From NCBI RefSeq assembly GCF_039533965.1, contig NZ_BAAAUN010000001.1, forward strand, positions 3,136,950 to 3,200,949: 64,000 bases of DNA. The letters are read 5' to 3'. Every line of letters begins with the position of its first letter. Position 1 is the first letter of the stretch. Below the pieces are notes generated by a model. The model was not told where the DNA came from, ran no database searches, and saw only the letters and a program-made list of their open reading frames with translations. The DNA is from Microbacterium luteolum (GTDB lineage: Bacteria > Actinomycetota > Actinomycetes > Actinomycetales > Microbacteriaceae). A program made the position numbers and the translations under genes. Shown here in pieces: positions 8,273-16,097 of the stretch.

Positions 8273-9241
8273 TCACGCCGAGAGCGTGAGCAGGCGCGCG
8301 GGGTTGGCGACCAGCATCCGGTCGACGGCATCGTCGCCGATCAGCGCGCGGAGACGCGGGACGTAGCGCTCGCCGAGGTAGCCGAGGCCGGGCATGCCGC
8401 CGTAGGCGAGGTAGCGGGTGCGCCGGGCGACGTCTCCGCCGAGCACCACGCGATCGCCCGCTCCGCGCTCGACGACGGATGCGGTCAGCGCCAGCAGCTC
8501 GGCATCGGACCGCGTGCGCGGCCGCGCGAAGCCGTCGTACCCGAGGTAGGCGCCTCGTTCGGCGAGGGAGACGTGCAGCCCCGGATCCGGATCGCGATCG
8601 GCGTGCGCGAGAACCACACGATCGGATGCCACGCCTTCGGCCGCGAGCAGGTCGAGGACCTCGTGGGCCGCGGTGCAGAACTCCAGGTGCACCATCACCG
8701 GCGCGCCCGTGCGGCGATGCGCGACGGCCACGGCCAGGAGGGTGGCCTGCTCGAAGGGGCTGATGCGCCAGTAGTCGACGCCGCCCTTCAGCAGTCCCGC
8801 CCGGACGGGGGCACCGCCCGGCCCCGCCGCGCGAGGCGCGTCCGCCGTCTCGAGCACGTCCTCGTCGGCAGCCGGCATCCCGTGCGAGATGTCGGCGACG
8901 AACAGGGCTCCCAGACGGTCGACGTCCCAGACCTGCATCGGGTGATCGGCGCCGTAGTGCGCCTCGCGATGCCGGCCGGTGGTCGCGACGATGTGCAGGC
9001 CGGACGCCGCGCTGATCCGGGCGACCGCCGCGGGGTCGCGCGCGAGGCCGAACGGCGTGGCATCCACCATCGACTCGAAGCCGCTCGCCCTCAGCAGGCT
9101 CGCCTCCGCACCGGACGCGGTCTCGTCGTCGAGCTCGTCGCGGGGGAGCAGGGGCGAGACCTGGAACAGGTGCTCGTGGTAGTCCACCCGCCCGAGCGCG
9201 GCCGGCTCGATGTCGCCGAGCACCGTCCGCACGACCGGCAT
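8273..9241 (-). CDS. Phosphotriesterase-family metal-dependent hydrolase, probable lactonase
   Basis: A 322-residue amidohydrolase-fold protein of the phosphotriesterase family. All expected metal ligands are visible: HEH (His22, His24), a Lys in AGLLKGG that would be carboxylated, His in VMVHLEF, His in VVLAHADRD, and Asp in VLGGDVAR. Characterised relatives are often sugar-lactone or phospho-furanose lactonases, so lactone hydrolysis is the best guess. The ATG shares one base with the stop of the upstream shikimate-dehydrogenase-like gene (TGATG). The frame stays open further upstream, but that part is a shadow of the neighbouring gene. It is the last gene of the five-gene operon. Confidence 0.85.
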   Translation of the reverse strand: MPVVRTVLGDIEPAALGRVDYHEHLFQVSPLLPRDELDDETASGAEASLLRASGFESMVDATPFGLARDPAAVARISAASGLHIVATTGRHREAHYGADHPMQVWDVDRLGALFVADISHGMPAADEDVLETADAPRAAGPGGAPVRAGLLKGGVDYWRISPFEQATLLAVAVAHRRTGAPVMVHLEFCTAAHEVLDLLAAEGVASDRVVLAHADRDPDPGLHVSLAERGAYLGYDGFARPRTRSDAELLALTASVVERGAGDRVVLGGDVARRTRYLAYGGMPGLGYLGERYVPRLRALIGDDAVDRMLVANPARLLTLSA

Positions 9242-10200
9242 CAGCGCACCGACTCCGCCGCCTCGGCGAGCCGCTCGACAGTGTCGGGGGTGAGATCGAG
9301 CTCGAACACGTCGGCCACGACCTGCGACCAGCCGTGGATGAAGTACCGCCAGCCGTCGACGACGTGCAGCGACCGGGCGGCCTCCTGCGCCCGGGCCTGG
9401 TGCAGGAACTCGAGCGACCCGCGGTAGTTGAACTCCCAGGCGTAGGCATCCTCGGGGAACACGACGGCATCGGTCAGGGGCGAGCCGGGCCGGTCCTTGC
9501 CGAGTCCCGTGGCGTTCGCGATGACCGATCCCGGGGGAGCGGCGGCCACGACCGCGTCTGCCTCCGAGGGTGTCGCCGTGACGACGTAGTCGATCAATCC
9601 TTCGCGCGAGCCGTGCTGGCGGTGCACCTCGCGCAGGTGATCGAGCTTCTCCTGCGACCGGGCGGTCACCGTGATGCGGGCGGGAGCGTCGACGCGCTCC
9701 GCAAGGGCCCAGCTGAGCGCCGTGCCCGACCCGCCCGCGCCGAGGATGACGATCTCGGCACCCGTGCGGGCGAAATGGTCGCCCGGGAGGAAATCGTTCA
9801 GCGCGAGATCGACCGTGATCGGATCCTTTGCGCGCCCCGACAGCAGCGGCCCGCGCTTCGAGATGCTCGAGATCTCGGCGCACGACACCGCGAACGGATC
9901 GAGCTCGTCGAACAGCTCGGATGCCGCGGCGTACACGTTCATCTTGTGCGTGGTCACCAGGGCGCCGCGATGGTGCGGGTCGTCGCGGATCTGCTCGACC
10001 ATCGCGCGGTACTGCGCCGGCGTCGCATCCATCGGCAGGTCATGGCCGATCAGCGTGCGGGTCGGCAGGCCGAGGATATCGGCCCACAGCGGGAACACCT
10101 TCATGATCGACGACGACGCCGTCGTCACGCCGACGAAGCCCATGTAGTCGGCCTGCGTCGTCGGGTCGGCGAGCGGATCGGTGGTGAGGGACGCGGTCAT
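9241..10200 (-). CDS. Shikimate/quinate-dehydrogenase-like oxidoreductase
   Basis: A 319-residue protein with the AroE layout: N-terminal substrate domain, then a Rossmann NAD(P) domain with GAGGSG at about 154-159. The catalytic Lys-Asp pair of AroE appears conserved as Lys86 (LVTTHK) and Asp126 (SGRAKD). The Ser-containing carboxylate-binding loop of AroE has a counterpart in TTASSS. The rest of the pocket is unlike AroE: the usual GxNTDxxG motif reads GRAKDPITV. A cyclic or lactone-like polyol acid other than shikimate is therefore likely, matching its place in a sugar-type operon. An aggaga ribosome site overlaps the stop of the preceding dehydrogenase gene. Confidence 0.8.
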   Translation of the reverse strand: MTASLTTDPLADPTTQADYMGFVGVTTASSSIMKVFPLWADILGLPTRTLIGHDLPMDATPAQYRAMVEQIRDDPHHRGALVTTHKMNVYAAASELFDELDPFAVSCAEISSISKRGPLLSGRAKDPITVDLALNDFLPGDHFARTGAEIVILGAGGSGTALSWALAERVDAPARITVTARSQEKLDHLREVHRQHGSREGLIDYVVTATPSEADAVVAAAPPGSVIANATGLGKDRPGSPLTDAVVFPEDAYAWEFNYRGSLEFLHQARAQEAARSLHVVDGWRYFIHGWSQVVADVFELDLTPDTVERLAEAAESVR

Positions 10201-10210
10201 CGGGAGTCTC

Positions 10211-11164
10211 CTAGCGGGCGGTCACGGGATGGGCGGGCTCTTCGCCCCGGAGAACGGCGAGCGCGTCGGCGAGCGAGATCGAACCCATGTTGTCGACGGC
10301 CTGCGTGGTCTGTGCGCCGAGATGCGGTGTCACGATCACGCGGTCCGCGAGGGCCGGGTCCAGCAGTGGGCTGCCCTGCGCCGCGGTGTCGCCGTCGAGG
10401 GTGTCGGCCGCGTAGCCGGCGAGGATGCCGTCACGCAGGGCCTCCGCGATCGCGGCCTCGTCGACGAGGTCGCCGCGGGCGGTGTTCACCAGCACGGTGC
10501 CTCGACGCATGTGGGCGAGCCGTCCGGCGTCGACGAGCAACTGACCGCCCGGAGCGTGCAGCGTGATCACGTCCGCGACGCGGAACAGCTCGTCGAGGTC
10601 GATCGGCTCGGCGCCGTTCGATCGGATCACGTCGGCCGAGAGGTACGGGTCGGCGGCGACGACGCGCGGACCGAATCCGCTCAGGCGCTTCGCCACGCCC
10701 TGACCGATGCGGCCGAAGCCGACGATCCCGACGACGGCGGCGCCCAGCTCGCGTCCGCGCCGCACGCTCCAGTCACCGACGCGCACCCGGCGGTCGCCGT
10801 CCGGCACGAAACGGAGCGCGGCCAGCATCAGGCCGACCGCGTGGTCGGCGACGGCATCCGCATTGGCGCCGGGGGTGTTGGTGACCGGGATGCCGCGGCG
10901 ACGGGCCGCCTCCAGATCGACGGCCTCGGTGCCGACGCCGTAGCGGGCGACGATCCGGAGCTTCGGCGCCGCCTCGAGGTGCTCGTCGGTGATCGCTCCG
11001 GTGCCCGCGATCCAGGCGTCGGCGCCATGCAGCAGCGGTCGGAGCTCGGCGAAGTCGTGGTGAGCGGGACCGCGCAGGATCCGGTGTCCGGCCTGTGCCG
11101 CGCGGCCGACGAGGTCGAGGTCGCCGTCCGAGAAGGAGCGGCTGGTGACGAGGATCACGCCCAT
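10211..11164 (-). CDS. D-isomer-specific 2-hydroxyacid dehydrogenase
   Basis: A 317-residue NAD-dependent D-2-hydroxyacid dehydrogenase (phosphoglycerate-dehydrogenase-like). The nucleotide motif GFGRIG is at 149-154, the catalytic Arg at 230 (NTARGDLVD) and the catalytic His at 281 (TPHLGAQTT). The third catalytic residue, normally Glu in DVFxxEP, aligns with an Asp (DTLDGDT, about residue 259), a conservative but unusual change. It would interconvert a 2-keto acid and a D-2-hydroxy acid; the substrate is unknown. The start shares a base with the stop of the kinase gene, so it is translationally coupled in the operon. Confidence 0.85.
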   Translation of the reverse strand: MGVILVTSRSFSDGDLDLVGRAAQAGHRILRGPAHHDFAELRPLLHGADAWIAGTGAITDEHLEAAPKLRIVARYGVGTEAVDLEAARRRGIPVTNTPGANADAVADHAVGLMLAALRFVPDGDRRVRVGDWSVRRGRELGAAVVGIVGFGRIGQGVAKRLSGFGPRVVAADPYLSADVIRSNGAEPIDLDELFRVADVITLHAPGGQLLVDAGRLAHMRRGTVLVNTARGDLVDEAAIAEALRDGILAGYAADTLDGDTAAQGSPLLDPALADRVIVTPHLGAQTTQAVDNMGSISLADALAVLRGEEPAHPVTAR

Positions 11165-12654
11165 CAGCTCGGCCGTCCTGCGAACCAGGGGGCGAGTGCG
11201 GTGTAGGCGTCGGTGAACCGGGCGTGGCGCTCGGCGTACACCGCGTGGCGCCCGGCATCCGGGGTGAATTCGGCCGTCACCTCGCTGAGGGCGCGGGCTG
11301 CCGAGAAGTCGGCGAGGCCCAGGCCCACCGCACCCGTGACTGCGGCGCCGAGGCTGTTGGCCTCTTCCACGATCGTGCGCCGCCGCACCGGGACACCCCA
11401 CACGTCGGCGAGGACCGAGAGGTAGACGTCGCTCTGCGCGCCGCCGCCGACCGCGTCGATGCGGTCGATCGCGGCGCCCGATTCCCGGAACGCCTGGATG
11501 CAGGTGAGCAGGTTGAACGCGGTGCCCTCGAGCACCGCGCGCATCAGGTGCGCCCTGGTGTGGTGGCGTGCGAGGCCGACGAAGGCGCCGCGGGCGTCGG
11601 GGTCCCAGAGCGGGGAGCGCTCGCCGAGCAGGTACGGCAGGAAGTAGAGGTCGTCGGTGTCGATGTCGTCCGCCGCCTCGGCGATGAGCCGTCCGGTCTC
11701 GGGGTGCGCGGGGTCGGGGGAGAGGGCCTCGGCGATCCACTGCACGGATGCTCCGCCGGCCTGCATCGTGGCGGTCGGGACGAACGATCCCGGCACGACG
11801 TTGTCGAACGTGAAGGTGCGCATCGCGGGGTCGTGCAGTGGCGCATCGGCCGCGAACGAGATCCACGACGAGGTGCCGAGGCAGACGTACGCGCCGTCCT
11901 CGGGCGCGACCACGCCCGAGCCCACGGCGGCGAGCGGGCCGTCGCCGCCGCCCATCACCACGGGAACGCCTGCGGGCAGGCCGAGCGCGTCGGCGGCAGC
12001 ATCCATCAATCCGCCCGCGATGTCGGTCGACTCGAGGATCTCGGGGAAGAGGGCCGGGTCGAGGCGCGCGGCCTGCAGCACTTCGTCCGACCAGGTGCCG
12101 GAGCGCTGGTCGTAGGCGTTCGTGCCGGAGGCGTCGGAGCGATCGGTCGCCAGGCGTCCGGTGAGCCGCAGCACGATGAAGTCCTTCGCCACGCAGACGC
12201 GGCGCACGCGCGACCAGGTGTCGGGCTCGTTGTCGCGCACCCACATGACCTTCTCGAGGGAGTAGGTCGGGTTGAGGCGGTGTCCGAGGATCTCGTAGGC
12301 GTGCTCCGCGCCGAGGGCCGCCTCGAGTTCGCGCTGCTGGGCGCCCGCTCGTGTGTCGGCCCAGATGATCGCCGGGCGCGTGGGTTCGCCATCGGCGTCG
12401 AGCAGCACGGCGCCCATCATCTGCCCGCTCACGACGAGGCCGGCGATGTCGGCCGGGGCCGTCTCGGTGCGCGCGAGCAGGTCGCGGGTCGCGGCGACGA
12501 CCGCGTTCCACCAGTCGGCCGGATCCTGCTCGGCGATCCCGCCCGCGGCGAAGTGCGCCGGGTACGGCACGGTGACAGCCGCGACCAATCGTCCGTCGTC
12601 GTGGTGGAGCGACGCCTTGTCGCCGGTGGTCCCCAGATCGTGCGCGATGAGCAT
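11164..12654 (-). CDS. FGGY-family carbohydrate kinase (xylulokinase-like)
   Basis: A 496-residue FGGY kinase with both actin-like domains. Phosphate-binding loop 1 is DLGTTGDKAS (residues 6-15) and the C-terminal domain includes GGGAQSDVYLSVLADVWG and a final ATP-site stretch. EQDPADWWNAV and the substrate-loop [12 protein letters not shown] are typical of the xylulokinase branch. It is expected to phosphorylate a ketose, polyol or keto-acid intermediate. It is distinct from the xylB at 53298 and araB at 49049, so a dedicated substrate is likely. It lies between the cupin isomerase gene and the 2-hydroxyacid dehydrogenase gene in the same operon. Confidence 0.85.
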   Translation of the reverse strand: MLIAHDLGTTGDKASLHHDDGRLVAAVTVPYPAHFAAGGIAEQDPADWWNAVVAATRDLLARTETAPADIAGLVVSGQMMGAVLLDADGEPTRPAIIWADTRAGAQQRELEAALGAEHAYEILGHRLNPTYSLEKVMWVRDNEPDTWSRVRRVCVAKDFIVLRLTGRLATDRSDASGTNAYDQRSGTWSDEVLQAARLDPALFPEILESTDIAGGLMDAAADALGLPAGVPVVMGGGDGPLAAVGSGVVAPEDGAYVCLGTSSWISFAADAPLHDPAMRTFTFDNVVPGSFVPTATMQAGGASVQWIAEALSPDPAHPETGRLIAEAADDIDTDDLYFLPYLLGERSPLWDPDARGAFVGLARHHTRAHLMRAVLEGTAFNLLTCIQAFRESGAAIDRIDAVGGGAQSDVYLSVLADVWGVPVRRRTIVEEANSLGAAVTGAVGLGLADFSAARALSEVTAEFTPDAGRHAVYAERHARFTDAYTALAPWFAGRPS

Positions 12655-12662
12655 GGCGGACC

Positions 12663-13247
12663 CTATCCGGCGTACGGGCGCAGGTCGACGCCGTCGGTGC
12701 CGGCAGCCGCCCGGTAGGCGCGCGAGCCCATACCGTGCTCGAGCACCCAGCCGTAGTCGTGGCCGGCGCCGCCCGGGTAGACCGCGAGGAACGCGTAGGG
12801 CTCGTCGCCCGTGTTGACCGAGCGGTGTGCCCAGCCCGGTGGGATGTAGCCGATCGTGCCCGGGAGCATGTCGAGCCATTCGGTGCGCTCGCCGTCGAAC
12901 ATGAGCAGTCCGCCGCGGCCCTTCAGCGCGAGGTAGATCTCGCCCTGGTGGTTCGGATGCTGGTGCCCCTTGGTCATCCACAGCTCGCCCGACGTGTCGC
13001 CCGGCATGATCGTGGTGATCGACTGGGGGAGCTCGCGGTCGACCTCGGGGACGGGGGAGCTCACGACGGTGTAGACGACGGGGTTGTCTCCCGCGGATGC
13101 TGCGGCCCAGGCGTCGGCGTCGAGGAAGAGCCCTTCGAGGTCCGACATCCGCCGGGTGAGGGTCGGCCCTTCGGGGGAGAGGGTCAGCTTCTCGGCATCG
13201 AAGGCGATCGCCATCGGAGAGAGCGGCGGGGTGTGGAACTCGGGCAT
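12663..13247 (-). CDS. Cupin-type glucose-6-phosphate isomerase family protein
   Basis: A 194-residue cupin closely resembling the archaeal-type phosphoglucose isomerases. The metal motif of that family is intact: MTKGHQHPNHQGEIY gives His95, His97 and Glu103, and IPPGWAHRSVNTG gives His141, followed by the diagnostic YPGGAGHDYG. It would interconvert an aldose and a ketose, either as 6-phosphates or as a related sugar. A second PGI dedicated to an operon suggests a non-glycolytic substrate. The start at 13247 follows a gaggag ribosome site. It is the first gene of the minus-strand operon and is preceded by tandem operator palindromes at 13283-13323. Confidence 0.85.
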   Translation of the reverse strand: MPEFHTPPLSPMAIAFDAEKLTLSPEGPTLTRRMSDLEGLFLDADAWAAASAGDNPVVYTVVSSPVPEVDRELPQSITTIMPGDTSGELWMTKGHQHPNHQGEIYLALKGRGGLLMFDGERTEWLDMLPGTIGYIPPGWAHRSVNTGDEPYAFLAVYPGGAGHDYGWVLEHGMGSRAYRAAAGTDGVDLRPYAG

Positions 13248-13282
13248 CGGTGCTCCTCGTAACGGATGCTGCGGCGCTGCGC

Positions 13283-13323
13283 AACCTGTAATGACAAGTT
13301 GAGTGTACCTGTGATGACAGGTT
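13283..13323 (-). promoter_or_regulatory. Tandem palindromic operators upstream of the cupin-kinase operon
   Basis: Two sites 23 bp apart centre-to-centre. The downstream one, acctgtgatgacaggt (13307-13322), is a perfect 6-bp inverted repeat with a 4-bp spacer. The other, 13283-13300, reads aacctgt-aatg-acaagtt with one mismatch. They lie 36-76 bp before the first start codon of the operon. A dimeric regulator, perhaps of GntR type, is expected, but none is encoded directly beside them. Confidence 0.7.
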
Positions 13324-13380
13324 CGCGTCCAGGGCATGCTGCGCATCCGCGCGGCGAGCGGTGCTCGCGAGTGCGGCCTC

Positions 13381-13444
13381 GGTCGTTGAGCGAGCGCAGC
13401 GAGCGTTGTACTGAGCGAGCGGAGCGAGTCGAAGTGACGAAACG
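13381..13444. repeat. Family C repeat, copy 1 (64 bp)
   Basis: A 64-bp element beginning ggtcgttgagcgagcgcag and containing several inverted gcgagcg/cgctcgc units. It is 63 of 64 bases identical to the reverse complement of 18072-18135. It sits in the interval between the minus-strand operon leader and the CGNR gene. Confidence 0.85.
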
Positions 13445-13480
13445 CAGCGAGGAGCTCGGTGAGGTGGAGCGGCGGCCGCG

Positions 13481-14017
13481 TCAGGCGTCGGCGCGGCGGG
13501 CGCGGTACGCGGCGACCGCGTTGCGGTTGGCGCACGTGGCCGAGCAGTAGCGCTTCGAGCGGTTGCGGGAGAGGTCGAGCGCGAGGGCCTCGCACGTGTC
13601 GTCATCGCAGATCGTGATGCGCGAGCCCTCGTCGGCGCGGATGACGTCGATCAGAGCCATCGCCGTCTCGATGAGCACGCGCTCGGCGAGCGGACGCTCG
13701 TCGGCGACGGCATGCAGGTGCCAGTCGGTGCCGTCGTGGCGCACGAGGTGCGGTGTGAGCGTGCTCTCGTCGAGGGCGCGGTTCACCCGATCGACCATCT
13801 CGTCGCGCGGGGCCAGCAGCATCGCCCGCAAGCGGGGGCGCAGTTCCTGGAGTGCTGTGAGCTCGGCCTCGTCGCGGTCGAGTCGACCCGTGTAGGGGAA
13901 CTCCACCAGGAATGCCGCGTAGTCGTGGAGGTCGGCGAGTGTCTCCGGGTCCTCCGCGGAGTTCACGAGCCAGACCGCCGAGCGGAGCGCCTCGGCCGTG
14001 TCATCGGTGAAGATCAT
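13481..14017 (-). CDS. CGNR zinc-finger (ABATE-domain) regulator
   Basis: A 178-residue protein with an N-terminal stress-type ABATE domain and a C-terminal CGNR-like zinc finger. The finger region shows CDDDTCEAL then RYCSATCANRNAVAAYRAR, giving four cysteines; the signature CGNR reads CANR here. Such proteins are presumed DNA-binding regulators. The gene is divergent from the EamA transporter with only 39 bases between start codons, so it probably controls that gene and itself. The codon before the interval suggests its own transcript is nearly leaderless. Confidence 0.8.
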   Translation of the reverse strand: MIFTDDTAEALRSAVWLVNSAEDPETLADLHDYAAFLVEFPYTGRLDRDEAELTALQELRPRLRAMLLAPRDEMVDRVNRALDESTLTPHLVRHDGTDWHLHAVADERPLAERVLIETAMALIDVIRADEGSRITICDDDTCEALALDLSRNRSKRYCSATCANRNAVAAYRARRADA

Positions 14018-14018
14018 G

Positions 14019-14048
14019 TTGACATCTTACATCCGAGACGCGTAACGT
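14019..14048 (+). promoter_or_regulatory. Promoter of the EamA gene (leaderless transcript)
   Basis: A consensus -35 ttgaca (14019-14024) and a -10 taacgt (14043-14048) are separated by 18 bp. The predicted start of transcription is within a few bases of the ATG at 14057, so the mRNA would have almost no leader. The -35 box nearly abuts the divergent CGNR start codon. Confidence 0.65.
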
Positions 14049-14056
14049 CACATCCC

Positions 14057-15067
14057 ATGAGCACTATGGCAAATGACACCGTCGCCACGGCCGCGTCCGG
14101 CGTGCGTCTCGGGCTGCCGCTGGCGATCGGGGCCGCGTTCGCCTTCGGCATGTCCGGCGGCTGGGCGCGGGGTCTCATGGATGCCGGGTGGACGCCCGGT
14201 GCTGCGGTGACGGCGCGCATCTCCGTCGCCGCGCTGGTGCTGCTCATCCCGACGATCCTGTCCCTGCGGGGACGGTGGGGGCTGCTCCGACGCAATATCG
14301 GCCTGATCGCGGCCTACGGCCTGCTCGCGGTGGCGGCCACGCAGTTCTTCTACTTCCAGGCCGTGGCCGTGATGGATGTCGGCATCGCGCTGCTCATCGA
14401 GTACACGGCGCCGATCGCCGTGATCCTCTGGCTCTGGCTCCGCCGTGGCGAGCGGCCGAGTCGACGCAGCATCCTCGGCGCGGTGATCGCGTTCGTCGGC
14501 CTCGTGCTCATGCTCGACATCGTGACCGGTGCCGAGGTGAACGCCGCCGGCATCCTGTGGGCCCTCGGCGCCATGGTCGGCGCCGCGACGTACTTCCTGC
14601 TCTCGGCCAAGGCCGACACGGGGCTGCCGCCGGTCGCGCTCGCCGGGAGCGGCCTGCTGCTCGGAGCGTTCGGTCTGATCGTTGCCGGCGCCGTCGGCGT
14701 CCTGCCCATCGCGTGGAGCACCGACGGCATCGCCTACCGCTTCGGCACCGTGCCGTGGTTCGTGCCGGTCCTGGCGATGGGTGTGCTCGCGACGGCGCTG
14801 GCCTATCTTCTCGGCATCGCCTCGACGCGGATGCTGGGGTCGAGACTCGCCTCGTTCGTCGCGCTCGCCGAGGTCGTGGCCGCGCTGCTCTTCGGGTGGC
14901 TGCTCCTCGGTCAGCTGCCGGACCTGCTCCAGGCCCTCGGCGGTGTGCTCGTGCTGGCGGGCGTCGTGGTCGTGAAGCTCGGGGAGCCGGTGCCGGCGAC
15001 AGCGGCGGAGTTCGTCGAGCCCCTGCCGGAGGCGCCACCTGTGGTGAAGCCGCAGCGCTCCCTCTAG
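14057..15067 (+). CDS. EamA/DMT-family transporter
   Basis: A 336-residue membrane protein with about ten hydrophobic helices arranged as two EamA repeats (LPLAIGAAFAFGMSGGWARG in the first; GILWALGAMVGAATYFLLSAK in the second). Such transporters export metabolites or amino acids; the substrate is unknown. The C-terminus is a short Pro-rich cytoplasmic tail. It has no normal ribosome site and lies immediately after a strong promoter, consistent with leaderless expression. The adjacent CGNR protein is the likely regulator. A second ATG nine bases downstream is possible. Confidence 0.85.
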   Translation: MSTMANDTVATAASGVRLGLPLAIGAAFAFGMSGGWARGLMDAGWTPGAAVTARISVAALVLLIPTILSLRGRWGLLRRNIGLIAAYGLLAVAATQFFYFQAVAVMDVGIALLIEYTAPIAVILWLWLRRGERPSRRSILGAVIAFVGLVLMLDIVTGAEVNAAGILWALGAMVGAATYFLLSAKADTGLPPVALAGSGLLLGAFGLIVAGAVGVLPIAWSTDGIAYRFGTVPWFVPVLAMGVLATALAYLLGIASTRMLGSRLASFVALAEVVAALLFGWLLLGQLPDLLQALGGVLVLAGVVVVKLGEPVPATAAEFVEPLPEAPPVVKPQRSL

Positions 15068-15140
15068 ATTTGAAGCCTCATCCTCGGGAGGCAGACGTGC
15101 GCGCACCGCAGCAGATGGAGTTCCCTGCCGGAGGCACGGC

Positions 15141-16097
15141 ATGACGCCCGCCTCGTCGCGCCGAGTGCCGATCGAACCGCAGACGGTCGATGCGCCGCTC
15201 AGCGACTGCGCGGTGTTCCTCGTGCTCACGATCCGCGACGGAGAAGCGTCGCTGGACACGGTGCGGAGCGTGCTCGGCGACCTCGGCGGACTCGTCGCGA
15301 ACGTGGGCTTCCGCGACCTGGATGCCTCGCTGTCCTGCATCGCCGGGGTCGGCGCACGCGTGTGGACTCCTCTCACCGGGCAGCCCCTCCCGAAGGAGCT
15401 GCACCCGTTCCGCCCGGTCGTCGGCGCCCAACACACGGCGGTGTCCACGCCAGGCGACCTCCTGCTGCACATCCGCGCGTCACGCCGGGATCTGGTCTTC
15501 GAACTGGAGCGCCAGCTCCTCGACCTGCTCGCAGGCGCGGTCGACGTCGTCGACGAGACGGTCGGCTTCCGCTACTTCGACGCGCGCGACCTGCTCGGGT
15601 TCGTCGACGGGACGGCCAATCCCGTGGGTGCGGCACTGCCCGAGGCGACCCTCGTCGGTGATGAGGACCCGGCGCATGCGGGCGGGAGCTACGTGGTCGT
15701 GCAGAAGTACACGCATCCGCTGCAGTCCTGGAGAACGGTGACGGCCGAACAGCAGGAGGCCATCATCGGCCGCACCAAGGCCGACAACATCGAGCTCGAC
15801 GACGCGGCCGACGGCCAGAAGTCGCACAAGACTCTGTCGACGATCGTCGTCGACGGCGTCGAGCACGACATCCTCCGCGACAACATGCCGTTCGGCAGCC
15901 CCGGTTCGGGAGAGTTCGGGACCTACTTCATCGGCTACTCACGCCGGCTGTGGGTGATCGAGAAGATGCTCGAGCGCATGTTCATCGGAGATCCACCCGG
16001 CCTGCACGATCGCCTGCTCGACTTCTCCGTGCCGCAGACGGGCTCGACGTTCTTCGCGCCGTCGGCCACCGCCCTCGAGGCGCTCGGCGATGGGTGA
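15141..16097 (+). CDS. Dye-decolorizing-type (DyP) heme peroxidase
   Basis: A 318-residue peroxidase of the YfeX-like DyP class. The distal motif GFVDGT is at 153-158 with catalytic Asp156, the proximal heme ligand is His229 in GQKSHKT, and the distal Arg is near residue 246 (EHDILRDNMPFG). There is no signal peptide or Tat motif, so it acts in the cytoplasm unless loaded into an encapsulin; no encapsulin gene is nearby. It oxidises organic substrates with hydrogen peroxide, and some family members act on porphyrins. The downstream MFS gene overlaps its end by eight bases, so the two are co-translated. Confidence 0.9.
   Translation: MTPASSRRVPIEPQTVDAPLSDCAVFLVLTIRDGEASLDTVRSVLGDLGGLVANVGFRDLDASLSCIAGVGARVWTPLTGQPLPKELHPFRPVVGAQHTAVSTPGDLLLHIRASRRDLVFELERQLLDLLAGAVDVVDETVGFRYFDARDLLGFVDGTANPVGAALPEATLVGDEDPAHAGGSYVVVQKYTHPLQSWRTVTAEQQEAIIGRTKADNIELDDAADGQKSHKTLSTIVVDGVEHDILRDNMPFGSPGSGEFGTYFIGYSRRLWVIEKMLERMFIGDPPGLHDRLLDFSVPQTGSTFFAPSATALEALGDG

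Noticed and set aside
13283..13323. Operators of the GntR protein at 17422
   Set aside because: That regulator has its own distinct GTATAC palindromes next to its gene; the acctgt-N4-acaggt motif is different.
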